A DNA stretch of 64,000 nt from Sphingobacterium sp. JB170. GTDB taxonomy: Bacteria; Bacteroidota; Bacteroidia; Sphingobacteriales; Sphingobacteriaceae. The DNA lies in NCBI RefSeq assembly GCF_900163865.1, contig NZ_FUKU01000013.1, positions 248,001 to 312,000 on the forward strand, given 5' to 3'. Shown piece by piece: positions 1-6,787 of the stretch (positions within the stretch are counted from its first letter, which is position 1; each line of letters starts with the position of its first letter). The notes under the pieces were generated by a model. It was not told the origin of the DNA. It saw only the letters and a list, made by a program, of their open reading frames with translations, and made no database searches. The position numbers and the translations under genes are program-made.

Positions 1-1
1 C

Positions 2-91
2 AATGCCAAGATAAATGGATTGAGGGCACTGTTCAGGGGGGTAAGGAACGTGGAGTTCTTTGTGTTCAGGCTCTCTAAAATCTACGCGTAA
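2..91 (+). pseudogene. transposase, C-terminal fragment (ISL3/ISAon1-like)
   Basis: An open frame enters from the left edge and ends at TAA 89-91. Its 29 residues read like the C-terminal tail of Bacteroidetes ISL3/ISAon1-type transposases, with segments such as NAKINGLRALFRGVRN and FFVFRLSKIYA. Only the tail is inside the window, so it cannot be told whether the gene is whole upstream. It suggests that an insertion sequence ends close to position 91. The family call comes from memory of the tail motif and is tentative. Confidence 0.55.
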
Positions 92-173
92 ATTTATTGC
101 CCCCCAACTTTTTTGTTTGATCCTCACTGTTTTTATGCGAATAATTGAATGAATCAGGATGCTGTAAAAAACA

Positions 174-206
174 AAAAGCCTGCAAACGTTTAATTTGCAG
201 GATTTT
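174..206. terminator. hairpin, terminator-like, CCTGCAAA/TTTGCAGG stem
   Basis: A stem made of AAAAGCCTGCAAA and TTTGCAGGATTTT surrounds a short loop and ends in a T-rich stretch. It could terminate the transposase transcript or the ATPase gene from the other side. A close relative of this hairpin lies at 5133-5166, beside tRNA-Glu. Confidence 0.5.
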
Positions 207-379
207 GTATGTTTTTATTTCAAGATATGAAGCCCTAAGAGGAAGGAAGTTGAATCTCTTTATTAAAGTTTTGGAACAGCTTGCGGGATGATTTCATTTA
301 TAATGACTTGCTCAGAAAGTATTATTAATTACTCAAACCAGAGTAAATAAACAACACGAGTGTAATAGTAAACGCACTA

Positions 380-1585
380 TTAAACATCCATCATTAAAAA
401 ATCAATCAGGTTTTTCTGCAATATTCCCCCGTGATTTTCACCTAGTATAGCATCATTGAAAGTAACCACATATTTAGGATAGTTATCTTCAATCTGTTTA
501 AGATTGCCAAATTCACGTTCTATCGTCTCCTCATGATAAAGCGTCAAGCAAACCTGTACATAAATCTTAACTCCATTTTTATCTCCAGTAAAATCAATCT
601 CCCTATTGCCTAATTTTCCTACAAATACAGTATAACCTTGATGGAGGAGATGAACATATACCACATTTTCCAATAGCTTATGAAGATCTGCCCGCTGATT
701 AAAACCAACAATAGAATTCCGTAAACCTGTATCTTCAAAATAATACTTTTCTCCTATTTCAAAGATCTTCAAGCCACCTATTTCCGAGCGAACTACTTTA
801 TGTACAAAATAGGCATTCGCTAACGCTCTAAGATAATTAATGGTTAATTGAGGAGTGATATCTACCTTTTGGGATTTCAAATACTTACTAATATTACTTG
901 CAGAAAAAAGTGAACCTATATTATCCGCCAGATAGGCTACTAAATTCTCTAAAAAAGATATGTTTCGTATATTCTCACGAGCCACAACATCCTTTAAAAG
1001 AATGGTTGAATATACGTTACGCAAATACTCAAAAGGCGTATCATCTTCCAAGCCTAAGTTGGCTAAAAATGGCATTCCCCCATATTTCAAATATTTCAAC
1101 ATGCTTTCGAATGAATTTTCGAGGCCATGAAACTGAAGAAATTCTTGATAATTTAAGCTATGAATATGAAAAGTCACATACCTACCTGAAAGATGCGTTG
1201 CTAACTCACCCGATAACATATTGGCATTACTTCCTGTACAATAAATATCACAAGTGTTCTTTGCCAACAAACTACGTAACGAACGTTCAAAAGAAGCAAT
1301 TTCTTGCACCTCATCAATGAACAGGTAATTAGGTTTACCTTCAATCCATTTATCCTTTAGATACTCATTTAGCTCAATATTACTAATGATTGGAATAAAA
1401 TCTTCCATCTCCATGTTGATGTATATGATGTTAGCATCAGCAACCGTAGTTCTAATGTGGTTCATCAATTGCATCATTACATAACTTTTCCCTACACGTC
1501 TTTGCCCAGTAAGTACTTTAATCACCTGCTTATCAATAAATGGTATAATACGGTTTGTATAAATAGGACGTTCTATCAGCTTCAT
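380..1585 (-). CDS. AAA+ ATPase with C-terminal DUF4143 domain
   Basis: This 401-residue protein starts MKLIERPIYTNRI. It has a Walker A motif GQRRVGKS at residues 27-34, a Walker B LFIDEV at about 88-93 and a sensor-like CTGSN near residue 115. The C-terminal third matches the DUF4143 pattern, with GNREIDF followed by IYVQV, which resembles a degenerate PD-(D/E)xK nuclease fold. The family is common in Bacteroidetes and archaea, often in accessory DNA, and its cellular role is unknown. Length and motifs look intact. It stands alone here, and its upstream region carries three phased repeats that may be its operator. Confidence 0.85.
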   Translation of the reverse strand: MKLIERPIYTNRIIPFIDKQVIKVLTGQRRVGKSYVMMQLMNHIRTTVADANIIYINMEMEDFIPIISNIELNEYLKDKWIEGKPNYLFIDEVQEIASFERSLRSLLAKNTCDIYCTGSNANMLSGELATHLSGRYVTFHIHSLNYQEFLQFHGLENSFESMLKYLKYGGMPFLANLGLEDDTPFEYLRNVYSTILLKDVVARENIRNISFLENLVAYLADNIGSLFSASNISKYLKSQKVDITPQLTINYLRALANAYFVHKVVRSEIGGLKIFEIGEKYYFEDTGLRNSIVGFNQRADLHKLLENVVYVHLLHQGYTVFVGKLGNREIDFTGDKNGVKIYVQVCLTLYHEETIEREFGNLKQIEDNYPKYVVTFNDAILGENHGGILQKNLIDFLMMDV

Positions 1586-1593
1586 CTCAATAT

Positions 1594-1693
1594 AGTTTCA
1601 TGTATATCGTATATACTGCATAAATATACACAAAGTTTCATGTATACCGTATAAAAAATAAAAAACATAAAGGAGTTTCATGTGTATCGTATA
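1594..1693. repeat. three 20-bp direct repeats at exact 40-bp pitch
   Basis: Near-identical 20-mers of the form AGTTTCATGTRTAYCGTATA occur at 1594-1613, 1634-1653 and 1674-1693. Each is separated by 20 bp of unrelated AT-rich sequence. Each contains the imperfect dyad GTATAYCGTATA. A reverse-oriented half (CATGAAAC) lies at 1705-1712. The array begins 9 bp upstream of the ATPase start codon at 1585, so it sits in its promoter region. It may be an operator for autoregulation. Confidence 0.75.
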
Positions 1694-1855
1694 ATCAACA
1701 ATAACATGAAACCGTCAGAAGTTTGCTCCCCTGGTGTTTCTTAATGTATAAAAACATCCTTCTTCTGTTAAAAGATCTCAATTTTTTCAATCCTACTCAT
1801 TTGAAGATGCGGCCAAGAACGTGAAGAATCCACTAAACAAGGCAGGGTAAGGCAT

Positions 1856-2161
1856 TTATGAAGGATTGATGACCTCTCCTTGGAAACGACAAAAGTCCTC
1901 CTTTAACAAGTAAAGAGGACTTTTCTTCGCTAATATTCGAAAGTACTGAGCTTTCTTATAGCGCCTAGGGGAATAACGCCTGTCGGTCATCGGCTTCTTT
2001 TTCAGATCCTTACAGTTCATTTTTTCAAACTCATCGAATATCTCACTGGTTTCATGTACATCAAGCTTTTTCAATGTCCAAATGATATTCTCCTCAGGCT
2101 ATAGATCAAAAGTGCAAAAGACAGGCAATTTCTCAAGATATCGCCAGGAACCCTTCAAAAT
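1856..2161 (-). pseudogene. degraded small ORF with in-frame stop
   Basis: Reading from 2161, the frame encodes 20 residues (ILKGSWRYLEKLPVFC...), meets TAG at 2099-2101, then continues for 80 residues (PEENIIWTLKKLD...) to the stop at 1856. The part after the stop is charged and ends in KEDFCRFQGEVINPS. A TAG in place of CAG would explain the break. The only start available after the stop codon is a TTG at 2074. I do not recognise the family. It may be a relic gene or an expressed 72-residue remnant. Confidence 0.4.
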
Positions 2162-2178
2162 TTACGTATCAGGGGCAC

Positions 2179-2563
2179 TTACTTTATCGCAAAATCGAAG
2201 GAAGCCTCGAATTTGATCTCCTGCATTTGCAGGCAGAGGTCGAGAAAGGTCAGTAATTGGTCTTTGGTGATGTTGATGTAATCCTCGGTTTCCAGTCTCC
2301 GGGCTGCTTTAAGTTCCACTTTTAGAGCATCCAGTACTGCTTTCAGGTTCCTGATCTCCTCCTCTTTGGCGGCGATGATCTCATCCTTGGTCTTTGCCGT
2401 ATGCCTCTTGTCGATGGTGTCCAGGTAGGCGATGAATGTGCCCGGAGGTGGATCTTCTCTCGGTTGTTCCGTCCATGCCTGCTCTTGGAGAGGTGCTTGC
2501 CCTCCCTGACCAATACGGCTTCCTTTTCCCAAAACGGGGACGGGGTTTGAAATATTCGTTCAT
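2179..2563 (-). pseudogene. small coiled-coil protein, apparently frameshifted
   Basis: An ATG at 2563 opens MNEYFKPRPRFGK in one frame. After the G/A-rich run near 2530 that frame turns into low-quality sequence. The +1 frame instead gives a sensible 117-residue protein from a TTG (GSRIGQGGQAPLQEQ onwards). This has a strongly helical, charged centre (KEEEIRNLKAVLDALKVEL) and ends in FDFAIK. Joining the two frames gives a protein of about 127 residues, so one extra base in the run is the simplest reading. Function is unknown. It lies in the accessory segment between the ATPase and the RhuM-Fic gene. Confidence 0.45.
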
Positions 2564-2659
2564 AAGATTGCCGATCTGGTGGTTATACAAAGTTACGAAT
2601 GTGTCTGTGTTTTTTCTTTAAGGCTATTAAAAAGCAAGTGTTTGTTCTTTTTTTCCTAA

Positions 2660-3646
2660 TCAATCGTTCCGTGGATTGATCAGGTTGACCACAACTTTCA
2701 CCATCATATCCTTTTCATTGGGCTTACTTTCTGCAATCATCAGTGTCAATGCGACCAAGGCATTATCAGCTATTCGTTTTGAGCCATCTTCCCGGTACAA
2801 TATCTTGTTTTTTTCCAAAAACCAGACAAACAGGTAAGCAGCTATTCGTTTGTTGCCATCGGAAAAGGAATGGTTCTTGACCACAAAATATAGAAGGTTG
2901 GCCGCTTTTTCCTCAATGGTCGGATAAAATTCAACGCCGCTAAAGGATTGGTAAATTGTACCTATTGATCCTTTGAAAGAACTGTCTTTTTCATTTCCGA
3001 ACAACGGACTGCCGCCAAATTTATCTTTCAGATCCTTAATGGCCTGCATAGCTTCTTCATAGGTGGCTGTAAATAACTGCTGATCCGAAGTGCCTTCAAG
3101 AGTCAATTGCTGATGGTCGTATCTGTCCAGAATATCCAACGCATAACTGTAATCTGTAACCACCTTTAATAGGCCGGTGGCTTCGTCAGAGGTCAACTCC
3201 TTGTTCTTTAAAACATTCCCCAATAAGTTTACGGTGTGTTTTAAGGAATTGAACTGTTCGGTCTGCTCCCTTAACTTTTGTTCATTAACAGCATAACCTT
3301 TCACCAGGTATTCTTTGAGGACCTGATTAGCCCAGATGCGGAATTGCGTGCCACGCTTTGAATTTACACGATAGCCAACAGAAATCACCGCATCAAGGTT
3401 ATAGTATTCTACCTCGTAAGTTTTCCCATCACTGGCAGTTGTTGCATTTTTTGCAACAACTGAATTCCGATCTAATTCTTCTTCCTTAAAAATATTCTTC
3501 AAGTGCCTTGATATGACAGACTTATCTCTTCCGAATAATGTAGTCAATTGGTTGAGTGAAAGCCAGATAGTATCATATTCTAGCTTTACGTCAATAGATG
3601 TTTGACCGTCCGCTGTTTGATATATAATAATTTGATCGTTTGTCAT
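2660..3646 (-). CDS. RhuM-type N-terminus fused to a Fic/Doc domain
   Basis: This 328-residue protein has two parts. Residues 1 to about 110 match the RhuM virulence-protein family, with TIWLSLNQLTTLFGRDKSV and the YYNLDAVISVGYRV segment. The C-terminal part is a Fic/Doc fold with the motif HSFSDGNKR at residues 259-267. The DGNKR form lacks the second arginine of AMP-transferring Fic proteins and is closer to Doc, a toxin that phosphorylates EF-Tu. No small antitoxin gene is adjacent. The RhuM part may bind DNA, but this is inference. The neighbouring integrase points to mobile-element cargo. Confidence 0.82.
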   Translation of the reverse strand: MTNDQIIIYQTADGQTSIDVKLEYDTIWLSLNQLTTLFGRDKSVISRHLKNIFKEEELDRNSVVAKNATTASDGKTYEVEYYNLDAVISVGYRVNSKRGTQFRIWANQVLKEYLVKGYAVNEQKLREQTEQFNSLKHTVNLLGNVLKNKELTSDEATGLLKVVTDYSYALDILDRYDHQQLTLEGTSDQQLFTATYEEAMQAIKDLKDKFGGSPLFGNEKDSSFKGSIGTIYQSFSGVEFYPTIEEKAANLLYFVVKNHSFSDGNKRIAAYLFVWFLEKNKILYREDGSKRIADNALVALTLMIAESKPNEKDMMVKVVVNLINPRND

Positions 3647-3721
3647 AAAATCTAAAATTAAGGTTTTTATTCTTTAATGATAGTATTTGTGGTCACGCTT
3701 TGCAACCACAAATACGGATAT

Positions 3722-4939
3722 TTATGCAATTACATACTTTTGTTTAAGCATTGCCATATCTTGGCTGACCTTTACGTCCAGTATTTTTGCATAGTGCTGG
3801 GTAGTCTTGATATTGGTATGCCCCAGCATCTTGGACACGCTTTCAATCGGCACGCCATTGGATAAAGTCACCGTTGTGGCAAAGGTATGTCGGGCAATAT
3901 GGAAGGTCAGCGGTTTGGCAATTCCGCAGATATCGGCTATTTCTTTCAGGTAGCTGTTCATCTTTTGATTGCTGAGTACCGGCAGGAGCAGGTCTTTGTT
4001 CACGCAAACCGGATGGTCGGCGTAGCGTTCCAGTATGGCAACTGCGGCAGGCAACAGCGGTATCCGGCTGGCCGTACCGGTCTTTTTCCTATCTGTGAAT
4101 ATCCAAAGGTCTCCGTCCATGCCCTTGGCAACTTCGTGCTTTTGCAGTTTTTGTACATCGGCATAGGAAAGTCCGGTGTAACAGCAGAAAACGAAAACAT
4201 CCCTTACCTGTGCAATCCTGTCAATATCTATTTTCTTGGCAGTCATCTTTTCCAGTTCGTCCTGCGTAAGGAACACGCGCTCTTTCGCCCTTGCGGTTGA
4301 TTTATAGCTGATGAACGGGTTTGCATCCAGCCATCTGTGGGCAAGGCAATGGTTAGTGACCTTTTTGAGGTGTTTGATGTACTTTGCGGCGGATACGCCA
4401 CTGCATTTGCATTGGGTTTTCAGGTAGAACTCAAATCCGGTGACAAAGGCGTGGTCAAGCTGGCTAATCTCGATGTCGGATTTTTCGTACTCGGATTTCA
4501 GGAAGCCTTTGAGATGTCTCTCGGAAGTTTTATAACCTTTGAGCGTATTGGATTCGAAGCCGTTGCCGATGAGTGCTTCCACCTTTTTGTTGTGCTCGGC
4601 GAACAGTTCCATCAAGTAGCGGCTTTTCTTTGTCTTTCCCAAAAATTGGTTCTGCAGGCTCTCGGCAGTAATTGGCCCGTCTGCATTCATCAGTGCCTGA
4701 TGGGCAGCACTTACTTTGTTCTGTAGGCTGTCAAGATAGGCGTTCAGCGTCCTTGCATCTTCTTTGGTGCCGATGGCACGCCCGGCACGGCTGTTCCAAC
4801 GGTCGGTGTCGATGGTGCGCCCGGTGGACATCTCGGCACGTTTTCCGCTGACGGTAATGCGCATGTAGATGGCGATCGGGCCACCTTTGTAGACTTTTTG
4901 CTTTCGTAGGTAAAAAAGCAGGTTGTAATTACCTCTCAT
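3722..4939 (-). CDS. tyrosine recombinase / integrase, Bacteroidetes type
   Basis: ATG 4939 (MRGNYNLLFYLRKQK) is preferred over an upstream start at 4966, giving 405 residues. The N-terminal arm-binding domain includes IAIYMRITVSGKRAE. A SAM-like core-binding domain follows, then the catalytic domain with HIARH (Arg about 350), LGHTN (His about 374) and the nucleophile in HYAKI (Tyr about 383). The usual first catalytic arginine is replaced by serine in YTGLSYADV, as known for IntDOT of CTnDOT-type elements. The gene points away from the nearby tRNA-Glu, a likely integration site. It probably drives integration and excision of the element that fills the left end of the window. Confidence 0.9.
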   Translation of the reverse strand: MRGNYNLLFYLRKQKVYKGGPIAIYMRITVSGKRAEMSTGRTIDTDRWNSRAGRAIGTKEDARTLNAYLDSLQNKVSAAHQALMNADGPITAESLQNQFLGKTKKSRYLMELFAEHNKKVEALIGNGFESNTLKGYKTSERHLKGFLKSEYEKSDIEISQLDHAFVTGFEFYLKTQCKCSGVSAAKYIKHLKKVTNHCLAHRWLDANPFISYKSTARAKERVFLTQDELEKMTAKKIDIDRIAQVRDVFVFCCYTGLSYADVQKLQKHEVAKGMDGDLWIFTDRKKTGTASRIPLLPAAVAILERYADHPVCVNKDLLLPVLSNQKMNSYLKEIADICGIAKPLTFHIARHTFATTVTLSNGVPIESVSKMLGHTNIKTTQHYAKILDVKVSQDMAMLKQKYVIA

Positions 4940-5038
4940 GATAACAAGTATTAAAAAGTTAAACAAAAGTAAGGATGTAAAGACCTGCTGTCAAGATGTT
5001 CGTTTATCGAACGTGTTATTTTTCAAATTGTTAGGCTC

Positions 5039-5113
5039 AATTCGGTGCGTATTGTTTCCGCTTTGGGTACGCACCGAATTACGCTCATTTTTATTGCGAA
5101 TTGGTGCATAATT
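5039..5113. repeat. inverted and direct repeats between integrase and tRNA-Glu
   Basis: A perfect 13-bp inverted repeat AATTCGGTGCGTA (5039-5051) and TACGCACCGAATT (5068-5080) surrounds a 16-bp loop. A degenerate third copy, AATTGGTGCATAATT, lies at 5099-5113 in direct orientation. The cluster sits between the integrase and its presumed target, where arm-type integrase or excisionase sites are often found. It has no clear T-tract, so a simple terminator is less likely. Confidence 0.6.
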
Positions 5114-5132
5114 TGGAATTTTGACGGCAACA

Positions 5133-5166
5133 AAAAACCCTGCAAATGTATGATTTGCAGGGTTTT
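5133..5166. terminator. hairpin, terminator-like, CCCTGCAAAT/ATTTGCAGGG stem
   Basis: The strong stem AAAAACCCTGCAAAT / ATTTGCAGGGTTTT has a five-base loop, with A and T tracts on both sides, so it could work in either direction. It follows the 3' end of tRNA-Glu on the minus strand and probably ends that transcript. It resembles the hairpin at 174-206. Confidence 0.65.
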
Positions 5167-5190
5167 AGCATCTTTTGATATAATAAAAAG

Positions 5191-5262
5191 TAGCCCGTAG
5201 GGGAATCGAACCCCTGTTTCTAGAATGAAAATCTAACGTCCTAACCCCTAGACGAACGGGCC
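5191..5262 (-). tRNA. tRNA-Glu (TTC anticodon)
   Basis: The minus strand folds as a standard 72-base tRNA. The acceptor stem GGCCCGT pairs with ACGGGCT, starting with a G-U pair, and the discriminator is A. The T arm contains GGTTCGATTCC and the anticodon loop is TTTTCAT, giving anticodon TTC for Glu. The 3' CCA is not encoded. Its 3' end faces the integrase gene, and such tRNA ends are common targets for integrases of mobile elements. Confidence 0.95.
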
Positions 5263-5360
5263 ATTTGCTTTTGGTGATGCAAATATAGCAGCAATATTTG
5301 TATCACCAAAACATTTCAACAGCCAAAACTATAATAGATTGACATTGAAAAGATTATTTT

Positions 5361-6635
5361 TTAAATTAGATCGAAACCGATGTCTTTACGGAAATATTTG
5401 CGCTCAAAAAAGATTCTTCCCGCATCAGCTGTTCCTTGTTGAAGTGCTTCGAACAAGGAATCTTGCAACGTAGTAACCGCCAAAACACGCCCACCAGCAG
5501 TAACAATTTTACCATCGACCTCTTTGGTCCCTGCATGAAAAACGATGGAGTCTTCGACATTCTCCATATTGGTAATTTCCATGCCCGCTTGATAAGCACC
5601 TGGATACCCTCCAGAGACTAAAACTATGGTGACCGCAGTCTTCGGACTTACCGTATAGGAACGCTTATCCAAATCACCATTGGCAACACCTTCGAGAAGG
5701 TCTACTAAGTCTGACTCAATACGTGGCAGCACCGATTCCGTCTCGGGATCCCCCATGCGTACGTTATATTCAATTACAAATGGCTCACCACCGACATTCA
5801 TCAACCCAATAAAGATAAATCCTTTATAGGGGATGCCGTCTTGTTTTAGTCCGTCGATTGTCGGCTTAATAATACGCGACTCGACCTTTTCTAAAAACGT
5901 CTCATCCGCAAAAGGAACAGGAGAGATGGATCCCATGCCTCCCGTATTTAAACCCGTGTCTCCCTCGCCTATTCGCTTGTAATCCTTGGCCGAAGGAAGA
6001 ACTTTATAATTTTCGCCATCGGTAAGCACAAACACTGAAAGCTCAATCCCTTTGAGGAATTCTTCAATAACAACCACCGAGCTAGCCTTGCCGAACTTCG
6101 CCTCGCCGATCATCGCTTGAAGTTCCTTTTTCGCATCTTCAAGCGTTTCACAGATCAACACGCCCTTACCCCCGGCTAAACCATCTGCTTTAAGCACAAT
6201 AGGAAGACTTTGCGTTTCTAAATATTGGAGTCCCTCTGTTAAGTTAGATTTATCAAACGACCGATATGCCGCCGTTGGTACTCCGTGCCTAAACATGAAC
6301 TCTTTAGAAAAATCTTTCGAGCCCTCAAGCTGCGCGCCCTCGCTTTGTGGACCAATTACAGGAATATGCTTTATATCTTCACGCCCCAAGAAATAGTCAT
6401 GAATACCTTTAACCAGTGGCTCCTCCGGCCCCACGAGCACCATATTAATATCGTTGGACAGCACAAAAGAGGCGATTCCCTGGAAATCCGTTACCTGTAA
6501 GTCCACGTTTTGGCCATATTGGCTTGTCCCGGCATTCCCGGGTGCAATAAACAGCTTATTTAACTTTGGACTAGATGATAATTTATATGCAAAGGCCGAT
6601 TCTCTTCCTCCCGAACCAATAATCAAGATGTTCAT
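5361..6635 (-). CDS. purD: phosphoribosylamine--glycine ligase
   Basis: This is GAR synthetase of purine biosynthesis, which joins glycine to phosphoribosylamine with ATP. The 424-residue length is typical. The N-terminal fold shows MNILIIGSGGRESAFAYKL. The ATP-grasp part includes KADGLAGGKGV and VVIEEFLKGIELSVF, and the metal/ATP region includes EYNVRMGDPETE. The ATG at 6635 gives the canonical N-terminus. It is transcribed divergently from the large secreted protein starting at 6788 and has no co-directional partner close by. Confidence 0.97.
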   Translation of the reverse strand: MNILIIGSGGRESAFAYKLSSSPKLNKLFIAPGNAGTSQYGQNVDLQVTDFQGIASFVLSNDINMVLVGPEEPLVKGIHDYFLGREDIKHIPVIGPQSEGAQLEGSKDFSKEFMFRHGVPTAAYRSFDKSNLTEGLQYLETQSLPIVLKADGLAGGKGVLICETLEDAKKELQAMIGEAKFGKASSVVVIEEFLKGIELSVFVLTDGENYKVLPSAKDYKRIGEGDTGLNTGGMGSISPVPFADETFLEKVESRIIKPTIDGLKQDGIPYKGFIFIGLMNVGGEPFVIEYNVRMGDPETESVLPRIESDLVDLLEGVANGDLDKRSYTVSPKTAVTIVLVSGGYPGAYQAGMEITNMENVEDSIVFHAGTKEVDGKIVTAGGRVLAVTTLQDSLFEALQQGTADAGRIFFERKYFRKDIGFDLI

Positions 6636-6787
6636 ACTCTATTCTATATTTCGTTTTGTAAAGGTTTCCCCGGATTATGCGCGCATGATCCGATCGGACA
6701 AAGATACCGATGTAAATCAATAATCTATAGAAATTAATCCTACCTTGCGTGTTTTTTTCGTATTTTGGTTGCACAATTCAAACCGTT

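Noticed and set aside
174..206. Hairpin as a CTnDOT-like attachment site (TTTGCA core)
   Set aside because: The TTTGCA match falls in a terminator-like stem and the rest of the core does not fit; similarity is too weak to claim an att site.
898..1320. Plus-strand ORF of 140 residues inside the DUF4143 ATPase gene
   Set aside because: The ATPase frame has Walker and DUF4143 motifs throughout; the opposite frame shows none.
1594..1712. CRISPR array reading of the 40-bp repeats
   Set aside because: Only three short, slightly diverged units with 20-bp spacers, no cas genes, and placement at a promoter fit an operator better.
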